Shown: positions 8,192 through 17,022, counted from the first letter of the stretch. The stretch: DNA of 55,677 bases from Bradyrhizobium elkanii WSM2783 (GCF_000472865.1 NZ_AXAP01000054.1:1-55677); one strand, 5' to 3'. Notes: generated from the letters alone by a model not told the origin. Translations and numbers: made by a program.

Positions 8192-9430
8192 ATGTCCTAC
8201 AATTTCCTGGTGGCCACCTGGGGAGACCACGGCCATCTCGGACCGACCCTGACAGCGGCGCAGCAATTGCGTGCAAGGGGTCATGTCGTTCGTTTCATCG
8301 CGCGTGCGGACGCGCGCGCGTCAGTCGAGACGGCGGGCTTCGGCTTCGCGACCTGGCAACGGACGCCTCACGTTTCGCCTATTGGGCAGGCCACCGCCCC
8401 CCTTCAGTACGCCTGCGATCACCTGCTGTTTGGGCCAGCCGCCGCGCAAGGTGCGGATGTCCGCGACGAAATCCGGCGCGCCACGACTGACGCTGTGTTG
8501 ACCGATATGCCTCTGTTCGGCGCCGTGCTCGCCGCGGAGGCCGAACATATTCCCTGTGCCCTGCTCTCGCCCACCATCAGCATACGACCTCTCCCAGGGC
8601 AGCCACCAATTGGCAGTTGTTTGCCCGCGCCGCGTACGCCGGAAGACCGTGTCGCCGTCGAGGCGGCAAGCAACCGGTTCGCTGCTCTCATGAACGAATG
8701 GCTGCCGATGCTGAACGAGGCGCGGGCGAGCCTGCAGCTTGCTCCTTGGGCTGATGTGATGGAGTTGTTCGACCGACCGGCGCGGCTCCTGATAGCGGTA
8801 AGCGCGGCGTTTGACTTTGCCCCCGACGTCCTCCCCAGCAATGTCAGGTACATCGGGCCGCTCCTGGATTCCTCGAATTGGTCGAAGCCATGGATCTCTC
8901 CCTGGTCCCAAGGGGATCGTCCGCGCGTGCTGATCTCTTCCAGCACGACCAATCAGGATCAGACCGAGGCGCTGCAACGCACGATCAACGCGGCAGGACG
9001 CGTCGATGTGGATGCGGTTGCAACGCTCGGACCTGCTCTGGACCACATCACCCTGCAGGCGCCGGACAATGTCACGCTGCTGCCGAGCGCCCCGCATGAT
9101 GCGGCCATGAAGGAAGCCTCGCTGGTCGTGAGCCATGGTGGCCATGGCACGACGAGCCGTGCACTCGCGCATGGCCTGCCGCTGCTGGTCATGCCGTTCG
9201 GCCGCGATCAGGGCGACATTGCCGCGCGTGTGGAAGCCTGCGGCGCGGGGTTGGTCTTGCCGCCGACCGCCACGGAAGCGGAAATTGCCGCCGCGATGAC
9301 GCGCCTGATCCGCGAGCCGCAATTCCTGATCGCTGCCCGACGGTTCAAGGACATCATCGCCGCCGAAGTCAGCGCAGCTCCGCTTGTTAGAGAACTGGAA
9401 GAAATCGTTCGAGCTGCAGCGAACGCCTGA
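8192..9430 (+). CDS. family-1 glycosyltransferase (UGT/MGT-like, GT-B fold)
   Basis: 412 residues from the ATG at 8192, with a GGGAAAC purine stretch upstream. The open frame extends upstream without protein character. The N-terminus (FLVATWGDHGHLGPTLTAAQQLRARGHVV) is the acceptor-side Rossmann domain of macrolide/UDP-glucosyltransferase relatives. The C-terminal donor-binding signature is present: VVSHGGHGTTSRALAHGLPLLVMPFGRDQGDIAARVEACGAGL, with the HGGHGT and the D-Q pair of this family. It probably transfers a sugar from a nucleotide donor to a small hydrophobic acceptor in the cytoplasm. It is a single gene, divergent from the upstream binding-protein gene and convergent with the next one, so context does not name the acceptor. 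Confidence 0.88.
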   Translation: MSYNFLVATWGDHGHLGPTLTAAQQLRARGHVVRFIARADARASVETAGFGFATWQRTPHVSPIGQATAPLQYACDHLLFGPAAAQGADVRDEIRRATTDAVLTDMPLFGAVLAAEAEHIPCALLSPTISIRPLPGQPPIGSCLPAPRTPEDRVAVEAASNRFAALMNEWLPMLNEARASLQLAPWADVMELFDRPARLLIAVSAAFDFAPDVLPSNVRYIGPLLDSSNWSKPWISPWSQGDRPRVLISSSTTNQDQTEALQRTINAAGRVDVDAVATLGPALDHITLQAPDNVTLLPSAPHDAAMKEASLVVSHGGHGTTSRALAHGLPLLVMPFGRDQGDIAARVEACGAGLVLPPTATEAEIAAAMTRLIREPQFLIAARRFKDIIAAEVSAAPLVRELEEIVRAAANA

Positions 9431-9456
9431 ATCCGGGACATCCGTATTCACACCGC

Positions 9457-9488
9457 AAAAAAGCCCGGCCCCCACGAGGGGACCGGGC
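9457..9488 (-). terminator. intrinsic terminator of the second TRAP binding-protein gene
   Basis: On the minus strand an 11-bp GC-rich stem (GCCCGGTCCCC / GGGGGCCGGGC, with one G-U pair) with a TCGT loop is followed directly by TTTTTT. It lies 26 bases after the stop at 9514. It may also slow transcription from the convergent glycosyltransferase gene, but there is no T-run in that direction. Confidence 0.9.
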
Positions 9489-9513
9489 GGTGCATCTACT
9501 ATTTAAAACCCGA

Positions 9514-10602
9514 TCAGCCGCGGGTGCGCGAGCGGATCATGAAGCTGTCGTAGGTGTATTCGGCGACCTGCCACCACAGATATTCGTCGGAGCGGTAGGC
9601 CTGCATTGCGTCGATCGACTTCTTGAAGTCGGGGTTCTTGGCGGAGATTTCGCTCCACAGCTCGTTGGTCGCCTTCAGGCAGGCTTCCAGCACCTCGTTG
9701 GTGAACGGACGGAGCTGCGTGCCGCCGGCAACCAGCCGCTTCAGCGCCGTCGGGTTTTGCAGGTCATACCGCGCGGCCATCCAGCTATTGGCATTCGCGG
9801 CCCCGTTGGTGAGGATTGCCTGATAGTTCTTCGGCAGCGCATTCCACTTCTCGAGGTTGACGAATGCGTGGACGGTCGGGCCGCCTTCCCAGAAGCCCGG
9901 ATAGTAGTAGTACTTTGCGACCTTCTGGAAGCCGAGCTTCTCGTCGTCATAGGGGCCGACCCATTCGGCGGCGTCGATGGTGCCCTTCTCCAACGCCGGA
10001 TAGATGTCGCCGCCGGCGAGCTGCTGCGGCACCACACCGACCTTCTGCAGGACCTGGCCGGCGATGCCGCCGATGCGGAATTTGAGGCCGGAGAGGTCGG
10101 CGACCGTCTTGATCTCCTTGCGGAACCAGCCGCCCATCTGAGTGCCGGTGTTGCCGCAAGGCAAACCGATCACGTTGAACTTCTTGAAGAACTCATTGCC
10201 GAGCTGCTCGCCGCCGCCCTGGTACCACCAGGAGTTCTGCTGCCGCGCATTGAGGCCGAACGGGACCGAGGCGTAGATCGCAAACGTCGGGTCCTTGCCG
10301 ACATAATAATAGGCCACCGTATGCGACATCTCGACGGTACCTGTCGACGTCGAGTCCAGCGCCTGCAGGCCCGGCGCGATCTCGCCCGCCGCGAACACCT
10401 GGATCTGGAATTTGTTGTCGGTCATCTCGGCGACGTATTTCGACAACTGCTCAGCACCGCCATAGATCGTGTCCAGCGACTTCGGGAAGCTCGAGGTCAA
10501 GCGCCACTTGATTTCGGGAGAAGACTGCGCAATCGCCGGCGCGGCAACCGCAGTCGCGGCCGCACCGGCCGCAGAAACTTTCAAAAAGTCACGACGCTTC
10601 AT
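9514..10602 (-). CDS. TRAP transporter solute-binding protein (DctP family), second paralogue
   Basis: 362 residues, the same length as the paralogue at 6816-7904 and similar throughout. It starts MKRRDFLKVSAAGAAATAVAAPAIAQ, a Tat signal, preceded by AAGGAGATGAC (AGGAG 8 bases before the ATG). Conserved blocks are FPKSLDTIYGGAEQL, FAAGEIAPGLQALDS, GGWFRKEIKTVADLSGLKFRIGG and IYPALEKGTIDAAEWVGPYDDEKLGFQ. It is most like 2-oxoacid-binding TakP-type proteins, from memory. No membrane subunits are adjacent. A strong terminator follows the gene, so it is expressed alone. Having two copies suggests two related carboxylate ligands served by a permease encoded elsewhere. Confidence 0.93.
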   Translation of the reverse strand: MKRRDFLKVSAAGAAATAVAAPAIAQSSPEIKWRLTSSFPKSLDTIYGGAEQLSKYVAEMTDNKFQIQVFAAGEIAPGLQALDSTSTGTVEMSHTVAYYYVGKDPTFAIYASVPFGLNARQQNSWWYQGGGEQLGNEFFKKFNVIGLPCGNTGTQMGGWFRKEIKTVADLSGLKFRIGGIAGQVLQKVGVVPQQLAGGDIYPALEKGTIDAAEWVGPYDDEKLGFQKVAKYYYYPGFWEGGPTVHAFVNLEKWNALPKNYQAILTNGAANANSWMAARYDLQNPTALKRLVAGGTQLRPFTNEVLEACLKATNELWSEISAKNPDFKKSIDAMQAYRSDEYLWWQVAEYTYDSFMIRSRTRG

Positions 10603-10798
10603 CTTAAGTCATCTCCTTGCGGGGCGTTTCCCTTTTGTCCCCAAAACATCTCCTCCGGGCGGGCGAATCCTCAGGCTCCGGGGGCGCTCTGGCGGGGCCG
10701 TTTAACACGGATGGCCGCCCGCGGAAACGCGACATTGGCATGACGGGACTGGACGAAAGTCGCAAGACGCGAGGCGAAATATCGGGTGGAAAGGACTG
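10603..10798. promoter_or_regulatory. upstream region of the second TRAP gene, no gene
   Basis: About 200 GC-rich bases between two minus-strand genes. It holds the leader of the TRAP gene, including AAGGAGATGAC before its ATG. I see no further motif. Confidence 0.4.
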
Positions 10799-11926
10799 TC
10801 AAGCCGCGGCGATCACGCCCCGGAGCTGGTCGCGGACCTTGGTCCCGATTGCGCGGTAAATCGCCGCGTGCGGCCCGTCCGGCTCGCTATCCACCACCGG
10901 ATTGCCGGAATCCGAGGTGGTGCGGATCGCCATATGGAGGGGAATTTCGCCCAGGAACGGTACCCCCAGCCGCTCGGCCTCATGCCGGGCGCCGCCATGG
11001 CCGAAAATGTCCGACCGCGTGCCGCAATGCGGGCACTGGAAATAGCTCATGTTCTCGACAATGCCGAGCACGGGCACGTTAACCTTCCTGAACATGGCGA
11101 GCCCGCGCCGCGCATCGATCAGGGACAGGTCCTGCGGGGTCGAGATGATGACGGCGCCCTTGAGCGGCACGTTCTGCGCCAGCGTGAGCTGCGCGTCGCC
11201 TGTGCCGGGCGGCATGTCGACCACCAGCACATCGAGCGTACCCCAGGCGACGTCGCGCAGCATTTGCGTGATCGCCGACATCACCATCGGCCCACGCCAG
11301 ATCATCGCGGTGTCTTCCTCGACCAGGAAGCCGATCGACATGATCGAGAGCCCGAAGCGGGAGATCGGGATCATCTTCTTGTCGTCGTTGAGCGCGGGCT
11401 TCTCGCGGATCCCGGTCAGCCGCGGCACCGAGGGGCCGTAGATGTCGGCATCGAGCAAGCCGACGCGCAAGCCGAGATCACGCAAGCCGAGCGCGAGGTT
11501 GAGCGCGGTGGTCGACTTGCCGACACCGCCCTTGCCCGAGGCCACTGCGATGACGGCGGCGATCCCGGGGATTTCGGCCTGCCGCGACATCGGCGACGGC
11601 GCGCCTTGCGGCGGCCGATGCGTCGAGGCCGGCGCGATGCCGCCATGGCGGTGCGGCTGCGGCGGAGCCGCCGTGCCAGGCTTGCGCTCAGCGGTCAGCG
11701 CGATCATGGCGGCGGTGACGCCGGGGATGGCGCGCACGGCGCTCTCGGCCTGCGCGCGCACGCTTTCCCAGGCGCGCGCCTCCGCGGCATCGACATTGAT
11801 CGAAAAGAACACCTTGCCGTCGCTGACCGTGATCGGCGACAGCACGTTGGCATTGGTCAAGGCGACGCCGCGCGGCGATGTTACCCCGGCCAATTTCTCC
11901 AGAACCTGTTGCTGCGTCACGCTCAC
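10799..11926 (-). CDS. apbC: Mrp/NBP35-family Fe-S carrier ATPase (ApbC)
   Basis: 375 residues from a GTG at 11926, chosen because GGCAGGAG lies 6 bases upstream and the product begins VSVTQQQVLEKL, the normal start of the MIP18-like N-terminal domain. Starts 10-19 codons upstream lack a site. The N-terminal domain (1-85) is followed by a Pro/His-rich linker and a deviant Walker A P-loop ATPase: ASGKGGVGKST, then DADIYGPSVPRL, VVDMPPGTGD and the cluster-binding CPHC (ENMSYFQCPHC). These proteins bind a 4Fe-4S cluster at a dimer interface and deliver it to apo-proteins in the cytosol. It stands alone here. The family is certain; naming it ApbC or Mrp is convention. Confidence 0.93.
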   Translation of the reverse strand: MSVTQQQVLEKLAGVTSPRGVALTNANVLSPITVSDGKVFFSINVDAAEARAWESVRAQAESAVRAIPGVTAAMIALTAERKPGTAAPPQPHRHGGIAPASTHRPPQGAPSPMSRQAEIPGIAAVIAVASGKGGVGKSTTALNLALGLRDLGLRVGLLDADIYGPSVPRLTGIREKPALNDDKKMIPISRFGLSIMSIGFLVEEDTAMIWRGPMVMSAITQMLRDVAWGTLDVLVVDMPPGTGDAQLTLAQNVPLKGAVIISTPQDLSLIDARRGLAMFRKVNVPVLGIVENMSYFQCPHCGTRSDIFGHGGARHEAERLGVPFLGEIPLHMAIRTTSDSGNPVVDSEPDGPHAAIYRAIGTKVRDQLRGVIAAA

Positions 11927-12044
11927 AGCCGCTCTCCTGCCGAATATCCACATGGTGAAGTCACAGATATGACGGATCGGCAAGAAAGGGTAGTTGCGTC
12001 AGCACAATAGATTCCGCGGTTCACACCGCGCGTCCGAACGGTTC

Positions 12045-12497
12045 CTACCTGCCGCCGACGTCGTCAGCGCGCTCGGCCGGCGCTGCGGCGCCCTGTTCCT
12101 TGGCGACCTCGTAATTCAGCTCGATCATCACGCCGTTAGGATCGTGCACAAAGATCTGCCAGAGGTCGCCGCCCGGAACCTGCCGGGAATCGAATTTCAT
12201 GCCCTTGGACTGAAGGCGCTGCTGCATTGCCGTGAAACCGCGGCTGACGAAGGCGACATGATGGACCACGCCGGAGTCGGGCTTTTGCGGCTCGTCGGTC
12301 GGGGAAATGTCCACGAGGTGAACCACCGGTTTGCCCTCGCTGTACATCCAGGCGCCGGGAAAGGCGAAATTCGGCCGGGCGCCCTTCTCCAGGCCCAAAA
12401 CATCCTCATAGAACTTGACGGTTTCGGCGAGTTTCCGGGTGCGGATGTTGAAATGATCGAGCACGCCCACACTTGCGCCCGCCTCTCTTCCATTCAT
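12045..12497 (-). CDS. VOC superfamily (glyoxalase/dioxygenase-like) protein
   Basis: 150 residues, with GGGAGTGAGAC just before the ATG. Paired beta-alpha-beta modules typical of the vicinal oxygen chelate fold can be seen: LDHFNIRTRKLAETVKFYEDVLGL, VVHLVDIS, VHHVAFVSRGFTAMQQRL, IFVHDPNGVMIELNY. Candidate metal ligands are His in LDHFN, His in VHHVAF and the Glu of MIELNY. The substrate is unknown. Members include glyoxalase I, extradiol dioxygenases and resistance proteins. It is the only gene on its transcript that I can see; the next gene downstream on the same strand is apbC, 118 bp away. Confidence 0.85.
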   Translation of the reverse strand: MNGREAGASVGVLDHFNIRTRKLAETVKFYEDVLGLEKGARPNFAFPGAWMYSEGKPVVHLVDISPTDEPQKPDSGVVHHVAFVSRGFTAMQQRLQSKGMKFDSRQVPGGDLWQIFVHDPNGVMIELNYEVAKEQGAAAPAERADDVGGR

Positions 12498-12553
12498 GTC
12501 TCACTCCCATTTTTGTGAGGTTCGTTGGTGGGTTATGATAACACAAAACCGCT

Positions 12554-12655
12554 AGATCATGATCCGATTGGACAGAATCGGATCATGATCTCATCTCTTT
12601 GTTGGAGCATGATCTTTTCGGAAAACCGGTTTCCACTTTTCCGGATCATGCTCTA
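12554..12655. repeat. dispersed gagcatgatc palindromic repeat, full-length copy
   Basis: Begins tcatgatccgatt...aatcggatcatga, an inverted pair. It continues gagcatgatcttttcggaaaaccggtttccacttttccggatcatgctc, whose ends are also inverted (gagcatgatc / gatcatgctc, with cggaaaa / ttttccg inside). It would fold into two hairpins. A related copy is at 18891-19018 and a shorter one at 2536-2592. It lies between divergent genes. Confidence 0.8.
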
Positions 12656-12789
12656 ATGCCGGCCAAACGAGCCGTTGCCCTCTGCGGCGCAGCGTTTATG
12701 GTGCGGCCCTCCCGCCTGAAAAACACCGTCCGGCCCGTGCAATGTCGCCGGCAAATCCCAAGGTCACTAGAAGAAACAAGGTAGCAGAC

Positions 12790-13659
12790 ATGGCTAAAGT
12801 CGCTTTTCTCGGTCTCGGCGTGATGGGTTTCCCCATGGCAGGACATCTCGTGAAAAAGGGGGGCCACGAGGTGACGGTGTACAATCGGACGCAGGCGAAG
12901 GCGCAGGCCTGGGTCGAGAAATTCGGCGGCCGCGCGGCGCCGACGCCGAAAGCCGCGGCCGAAGGCCAGGATTTCGTGATGTGCTGCGTCGGCAATGACA
13001 ACGACCTGCGCGCGGTCACGATCGGCCCGGACGGCGCATTCGCCGGCATGAAGAAGGGCGCGACCTTCGTCGACCACACCACCGCTTCCGCCGAAGTCGC
13101 GCGCGAGCTCAATGCCGCCGCCGAGAAGGCCGGATTCAAATTCGTCGATGCACCGGTCTCCGGCGGACAGGCCGGTGCCGAGAACGGCGTGCTGACGGTA
13201 ATGTGCGGCGGCAAGGAAGACGCCTATGCCGGCGCCGAGCCGGTCATCGCGGCCTATGCGCGGATGTGCAAGCTGCTCGGACCGGCAGGCTCCGGCCAGC
13301 TCACCAAGATGGTCAACCAGATCTGCATCGCCGGCCTGGTGCAGGGCCTTTCCGAAGGCATCCATTTCGCCAAGAAGTCAGGCCTCGACGTGGCCAGCGT
13401 GATCGAGGTGATCTCGAAGGGCGCGGCGCAATCCTGGCAGATGGAGAACCGCTACAAGACCATGAACGACGGCAAGTACGATTTCGGCTTCGCGGTCGAA
13501 TGGATGCGCAAGGATCTCTCGATCTGCATCGCGGAAGCGCGACGCAACGGCGCCAACCTGCCGGTGAGCGCGCTGGTCGATCAGTTCTACGCCGAAGTCG
13601 AGAAGATGGGCGGCAAGCGCTGGGACACGTCGAGCCTGCTGGCGCGGTTGGAGCGCTAA
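12790..13659 (+). CDS. 3-hydroxyisobutyrate dehydrogenase-family NAD(P)-dependent oxidoreductase
   Basis: 289 residues from the ATG at 12790 (AAGGTAG upstream). The frame opens 16 codons earlier without a site. The N-terminal Rossmann motif is FLGLGVMGFPMAGHLVKKGGHEVTVYNRT. The substrate-binding FVDAPVSGGQAGAENG and the catalytic-region GSGQLTKMVNQ with the active-site Lys match beta-hydroxyacid dehydrogenases (3-hydroxyisobutyrate, tartronate semialdehyde, glyoxylate/succinic semialdehyde reductases). Asn/Arg after the second strand (YNRT) suggests NADP preference, which is weak inference. It is a cytoplasmic, full-length, stand-alone gene. The exact substrate cannot be read from sequence. 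Confidence 0.9.
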   Translation: MAKVAFLGLGVMGFPMAGHLVKKGGHEVTVYNRTQAKAQAWVEKFGGRAAPTPKAAAEGQDFVMCCVGNDNDLRAVTIGPDGAFAGMKKGATFVDHTTASAEVARELNAAAEKAGFKFVDAPVSGGQAGAENGVLTVMCGGKEDAYAGAEPVIAAYARMCKLLGPAGSGQLTKMVNQICIAGLVQGLSEGIHFAKKSGLDVASVIEVISKGAAQSWQMENRYKTMNDGKYDFGFAVEWMRKDLSICIAEARRNGANLPVSALVDQFYAEVEKMGGKRWDTSSLLARLER

Positions 13660-13835
13660 CGGCGCGCATGCTGCGCTCCTTCCCCTGAAGCTGGACTCCT
13701 TTCCCCCCTCAAAGGGGGAAGGCTGGGATGGGGGGTCAAGCCGCGCACACCAGCGTTGGAGCGACAGCGGGGATTGGGATTATAGGCAATGAGATTGCTC
13801 ATATCCCAGCTATGGAGCAGTCAACTCTGTTCGAC

Positions 13836-14711
13836 TTATCGCAGCAGATAGTCCCTGACATGGATGACGCGGGGATGGCGCAGTGCTGTCTTGTTCCAGA
13901 CGAGATAGATCGTATTGTCTGGCCCCGGTCGCGCTGTCGGTAGTTCAACCAGATGACCGACGGTCAGCGCTTCGGCGCAGAGGTAGTCCGGCAACACGGT
14001 CCACCCTGTTCCAGCCTGGGCCATGCCGCTCAGGACGCGCAGGTCTGGAGCCGTTACCACCGCCTGCATGTCGGGCGTCTTGCCGAACACCTGCTCGAAG
14101 AAGGGCCGCAGCAGCGGCAGTGTCTCGTCATAGGCGATGCAGGGTAGTCCGCACAGAAACTCGGTCGTGACGGTGCGGGCCTTGGTGCGCTCAGCCAAGA
14201 CCGGCGCGGCGACGAGCAACAATCGCTCCCGGCCCAATTCCGCGAACCCATGCACGCTGCCGTTCGGCGGCGAGGCCGTGACGGCGAGATCGGCATGGCC
14301 CTCGTCGAGCGCCGCATAGATGCGTTCCCGGTTGCCGGTCTGGATGCGCAACCGCAGGCCCTCGCGGACGAGCGGCGCCAGAGCGGGACCGATACGGGCA
14401 GAAAGATATTCGGCAGGGCCGACCAGATGCACCGTGCCGCTCAGATGGGTGGAGCGGGCCTGTGCCGCCCCCATGGTTGTCTCGATCCCGTCCAGATGAG
14501 CCGCGATCGAGCGGGCGAGATCGTCGGCAGCCGACGTGGGCGCGACGCCGCGTGCCTGGCGGACGAAAAGGAGCTTGCCCAGCATTTCTTCCAGCGCGGC
14601 GATATGCGCGGACGCCGATGGCTGGGTGATGCCGAGCCGCTGCGCCGCGCGGGTCAGCGATCCGGCGCGATAAGTGTCGAGGAAGGTGCGCAGATAGATG
14701 AGGTGGTTCAT
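13836..14711 (-). CDS. LysR-family transcriptional regulator
   Basis: 291 residues, normal family length. The N-terminal winged helix-turn-helix is MNHLIYLRTFLDTYRAGSLTRAAQRLGITQPSASAHIAALEEMLGK, followed by the two-lobed effector domain from about residue 90. It is divergent from a DJ-1/PfpI gene and an MFS exporter. The only palindrome in the shared interval (14720-14741) begins 9 bases upstream of this start, so the protein probably represses itself and controls the divergent pair. The effector is unknown. The terminal part (DNTIYLVWNKTALRHPRVIHVRDYLL) is complete. Confidence 0.92.
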   Translation of the reverse strand: MNHLIYLRTFLDTYRAGSLTRAAQRLGITQPSASAHIAALEEMLGKLLFVRQARGVAPTSAADDLARSIAAHLDGIETTMGAAQARSTHLSGTVHLVGPAEYLSARIGPALAPLVREGLRLRIQTGNRERIYAALDEGHADLAVTASPPNGSVHGFAELGRERLLLVAAPVLAERTKARTVTTEFLCGLPCIAYDETLPLLRPFFEQVFGKTPDMQAVVTAPDLRVLSGMAQAGTGWTVLPDYLCAEALTVGHLVELPTARPGPDNTIYLVWNKTALRHPRVIHVRDYLLR

Positions 14712-14719
14712 GATTGTTA

Positions 14720-14741
14720 AGCCATAGATATTTCTATGGCT
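14720..14741. promoter_or_regulatory. probable LysR operator
   Basis: Perfect inverted repeat AGCCATAGA-TATT-TCTATGGCT, with 9-bp arms. It contains T-N11-A spacing as is usual for LysR-family sites. It lies between the divergent LysR and DJ-1/PfpI genes. Confidence 0.65.
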
Positions 14742-14812
14742 GATAGCAGAAGGAATGATTTTTGTCGCGTTCCCGCTTGCTGCATGGTTCGGCCGAAAGC
14801 CGGAGTGACACC

Positions 14813-15520
14813 ATGCCGAGCAAACTGAAAATCCTGATGATCCTTACTTCCAGCGCCCCCATGGGCGAGGCCGGCGAGCCGACCGGCCTGTGGTTCGAGG
14901 AACTGGCGGCGCCTTACTACGCTTTCATTGATGCGGGGGCGGCCGTGACGCTGGCCTCGATTGTTGGTGGCCCGGCGCCGATCGACCCGCGCTCGGTCAA
15001 GCCGAAGGGGGAGAACGAAGCCAGCGTTGATCGCTTCCTCAGCGACGAGACGGCTTCCGCAGCGCTCAAGGTGACAGTCCGCATCAACGGCATCGACGTC
15101 TCGGTTTACGACGCGATGTTCCTGCCCGGCGGACATGGGACCATGTGGGATCTGCCGGACAGCGCCGAATTGGCCTCGCTGCTCACAAAGGCATGGGCGC
15201 AAGGCAAGGTGGTCGCTGCCGTGTGCCATGGTCCGGCTGGCCTCGTGAACGCGAAAGACGAAACCGGCGCACCGCTCGTCGGCGGTCGGCGCGTTGCAGG
15301 CTTCACCGACAGCGAGGAACGCGCGGTCGGCCTCGACGCGGCGGTGCCGTTCCTGCTGGAAAGCCGCCTGCGCGAATTGGGCGGGCGTTATGAGAGCGTC
15401 GCGGATTTCCAGCCTTTCGCTATCACCGATGGGCGGCTTGTGACCGGGCAGAATCCGGCTTCATCTGCACTCACGGCCAAGCTCACACTGGAAGCGCTGA
15501 AAGCTCATCCCACGCGCTGA
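14813..15520 (+). CDS. DJ-1/PfpI family, type 1 glutamine amidotransferase-like protein
   Basis: 235 residues from the ATG at 14813 (CCGGAG 8 bases upstream). An upstream in-frame start at 14762 has no clear site. The fold signatures of the Hsp31-like branch are present: LWFEELAAPYYAFIDAGAAVTLAS, DAMFLPGGHGTMWDLPDS and the nucleophile elbow VVAAVCHGPAGLVNA with Cys followed by His. Members act as glyoxalase III, protein or nucleotide deglycases, or chaperones. Which applies is not visible. It ends 33 bp before an MFS exporter on the same strand, so the two are likely one operon controlled by the divergent LysR protein. This suggests a response to a reactive small molecule. Confidence 0.9.
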   Translation: MPSKLKILMILTSSAPMGEAGEPTGLWFEELAAPYYAFIDAGAAVTLASIVGGPAPIDPRSVKPKGENEASVDRFLSDETASAALKVTVRINGIDVSVYDAMFLPGGHGTMWDLPDSAELASLLTKAWAQGKVVAAVCHGPAGLVNAKDETGAPLVGGRRVAGFTDSEERAVGLDAAVPFLLESRLRELGGRYESVADFQPFAITDGRLVTGQNPASSALTAKLTLEALKAHPTR

Positions 15521-15553
15521 ACCGCCTCCCCAACAAGAAGAAAGACCGTTCTC

Positions 15554-16735
15554 ATGACCACGCCGCAGGCGCGGAGCATTCCGCTCGTCATCTATGTCTT
15601 CGCGCTCTCGGCGTTCGCTTTGGGCTTTACGGAATTCGTCACCATTGGCCTGGTGTCTGACATTGCGTCCGACCTGAAGGTGGATGTCGGGCAAGTGGGC
15701 GCCGCCGTCGCCACCTATGCGATCGGCGCGACCATTGGCGCACCGATCCTGACGGCGCTGGCGGCGAGCTGGAGCCGCAAGCATCTCCTGCTGGCGGCAA
15801 TGATCGTGTTCACCGTTGGCAACTTCCTCGTCGGTCTGTCCGGCGACCTCACTTCGTTGCTTGCGGCCCGATTCGGATCAGGACTGGGCCATGGCGTCTT
15901 CCTCGCCGTTGCATCCAGCGCGGCGACAAGGCTGGTCGCGCCGGAGCGAGCAGGCAGTGCGGTCGCCGTCGTGTTCGGAGGGCTGACGCTGGCGCTGGCC
16001 TTCGGCGTGCCGATCGGCACTTTCCTGGGCGGCATCTGGAGCTGGCAGACCATTTTCATGGGCGTGGCGATCTGCGGCGCGATCGGCGTGGCCGGTCTGG
16101 CTCTGTTGATGCCAAATGCGAAGGATGGGGGGGAAGCGAAGGACGCCCTGCACAATCTGCTGGCGCTGTTCGACCGCCGCTTGCTAGGCGCAGCGTTCAT
16201 CACCGTGCTGGCCTATACCGGCTCCTTCTGCCTGTTCTCTTATATCTCACCGCTGTTGATCGAAGTGACCGGCATGAACCTCGCATGGGTCAGCACGATG
16301 ATGCTGGTCTATGGAGTGGCAGCGGCGATCGGCAACATCATCGGTGGGCGCATGACCGACCGTCTCGGCCCCGACAAGGCGGTGATGATCGTTCTCGTCG
16401 GTCTTGCCCTCGTGCTCGCGGCGATGTGGCCCGCCGTCCATTCCGTTCCGGCCATGGCGGCGTTGATCGCCGCACTCGGCGCGCTCACCTATGCTGCGGT
16501 GCCCGCCATGCAGGCCCGCGTCATCGGCATTGCCGAGCGCCATGCGCCCAAAGCGCTCGCCGCCGCAGCCGGCCTCAACATCGCTGGTTTCAACTCGGGC
16601 ATAGCGCTCGGATCGCTGGTCGGCGGCGGGGTGATTGGAGGCTGGGGGCTGACCGCGACGGCGCTTGTCGGTACGGGCGCTGCCATCGCAGGAATTGCGG
16701 TCCTGTCGTTTCAACGGAACGAGTCAAGGACGTGA
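15554..16735 (+). CDS. MFS exporter, DHA1/AraJ-like
   Basis: 393 residues with 12 predicted membrane segments. The start IPLVIYVFALSAFALGFTEFVTIGL, with a Thr/Glu in the first helix, and the segment GHGVFLAVASSAATRLVAPERAGSAVAVVFGGLTLALAFGVPIGTFLGG (antiporter-type motif C region) are typical of the AraJ/arabinose-efflux and NepI/Cmr-like drug:proton antiporters. The second half carries GGRMTDRLGPDKAV. It is probably co-transcribed with the DJ-1/PfpI gene 33 bp upstream and exports a toxic or sugar-like metabolite; the substrate is unknown. Confidence 0.88.
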   Translation: MTTPQARSIPLVIYVFALSAFALGFTEFVTIGLVSDIASDLKVDVGQVGAAVATYAIGATIGAPILTALAASWSRKHLLLAAMIVFTVGNFLVGLSGDLTSLLAARFGSGLGHGVFLAVASSAATRLVAPERAGSAVAVVFGGLTLALAFGVPIGTFLGGIWSWQTIFMGVAICGAIGVAGLALLMPNAKDGGEAKDALHNLLALFDRRLLGAAFITVLAYTGSFCLFSYISPLLIEVTGMNLAWVSTMMLVYGVAAAIGNIIGGRMTDRLGPDKAVMIVLVGLALVLAAMWPAVHSVPAMAALIAALGALTYAAVPAMQARVIGIAERHAPKALAAAAGLNIAGFNSGIALGSLVGGGVIGGWGLTATALVGTGAAIAGIAVLSFQRNESRT

Positions 16736-16907
16736 GGAGGCGTGGACAGAGCACAAGGGCGACGAATGCGGCGGCGCGAAGGGAGCGGTAGACCCTCATG
16801 AGCCTTCCCCGTCATTGCTGTGCATGTTCCCTAATTCGCTGATCGAATGGTTTGCGTCTGGGCCTCAGCAAAGTCGGCTCATTCACAGACAACGCCAAAT
16901 GGTTAAT

Positions 16908-16928
16908 TTAACTTCTCGTTAACGAGAA
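16908..16928. promoter_or_regulatory. CtrA-type box overlapping a perfect palindrome
   Basis: TTAA at 16908-16911 and TTAA at 16919-16922 are separated by exactly 7 bases, which is the CtrA consensus TTAA-N7-TTAA. A perfect 16-bp palindrome TTCTCGTTAACGAGAA occupies 16913-16928. Both lie about 95-115 bases upstream of the chosen start of the histidine kinase gene. Confidence 0.55.
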
Positions 16929-17022
16929 TCTTTAGCTTTCTAAGTCATCGCTTAATGATTTGGCGCGAGAGATAGACAATGCAAAAGCCCGTGCGGTTTG
17001 CGGGCAGGATTTTGTGTTGTTA

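Noticed and set aside
13690..13730. Hairpin cccccctcaaaggggg after the oxidoreductase gene as intrinsic terminator
   Set aside because: A stem can form but no T-run follows in either direction, so I did not list it as a terminator.
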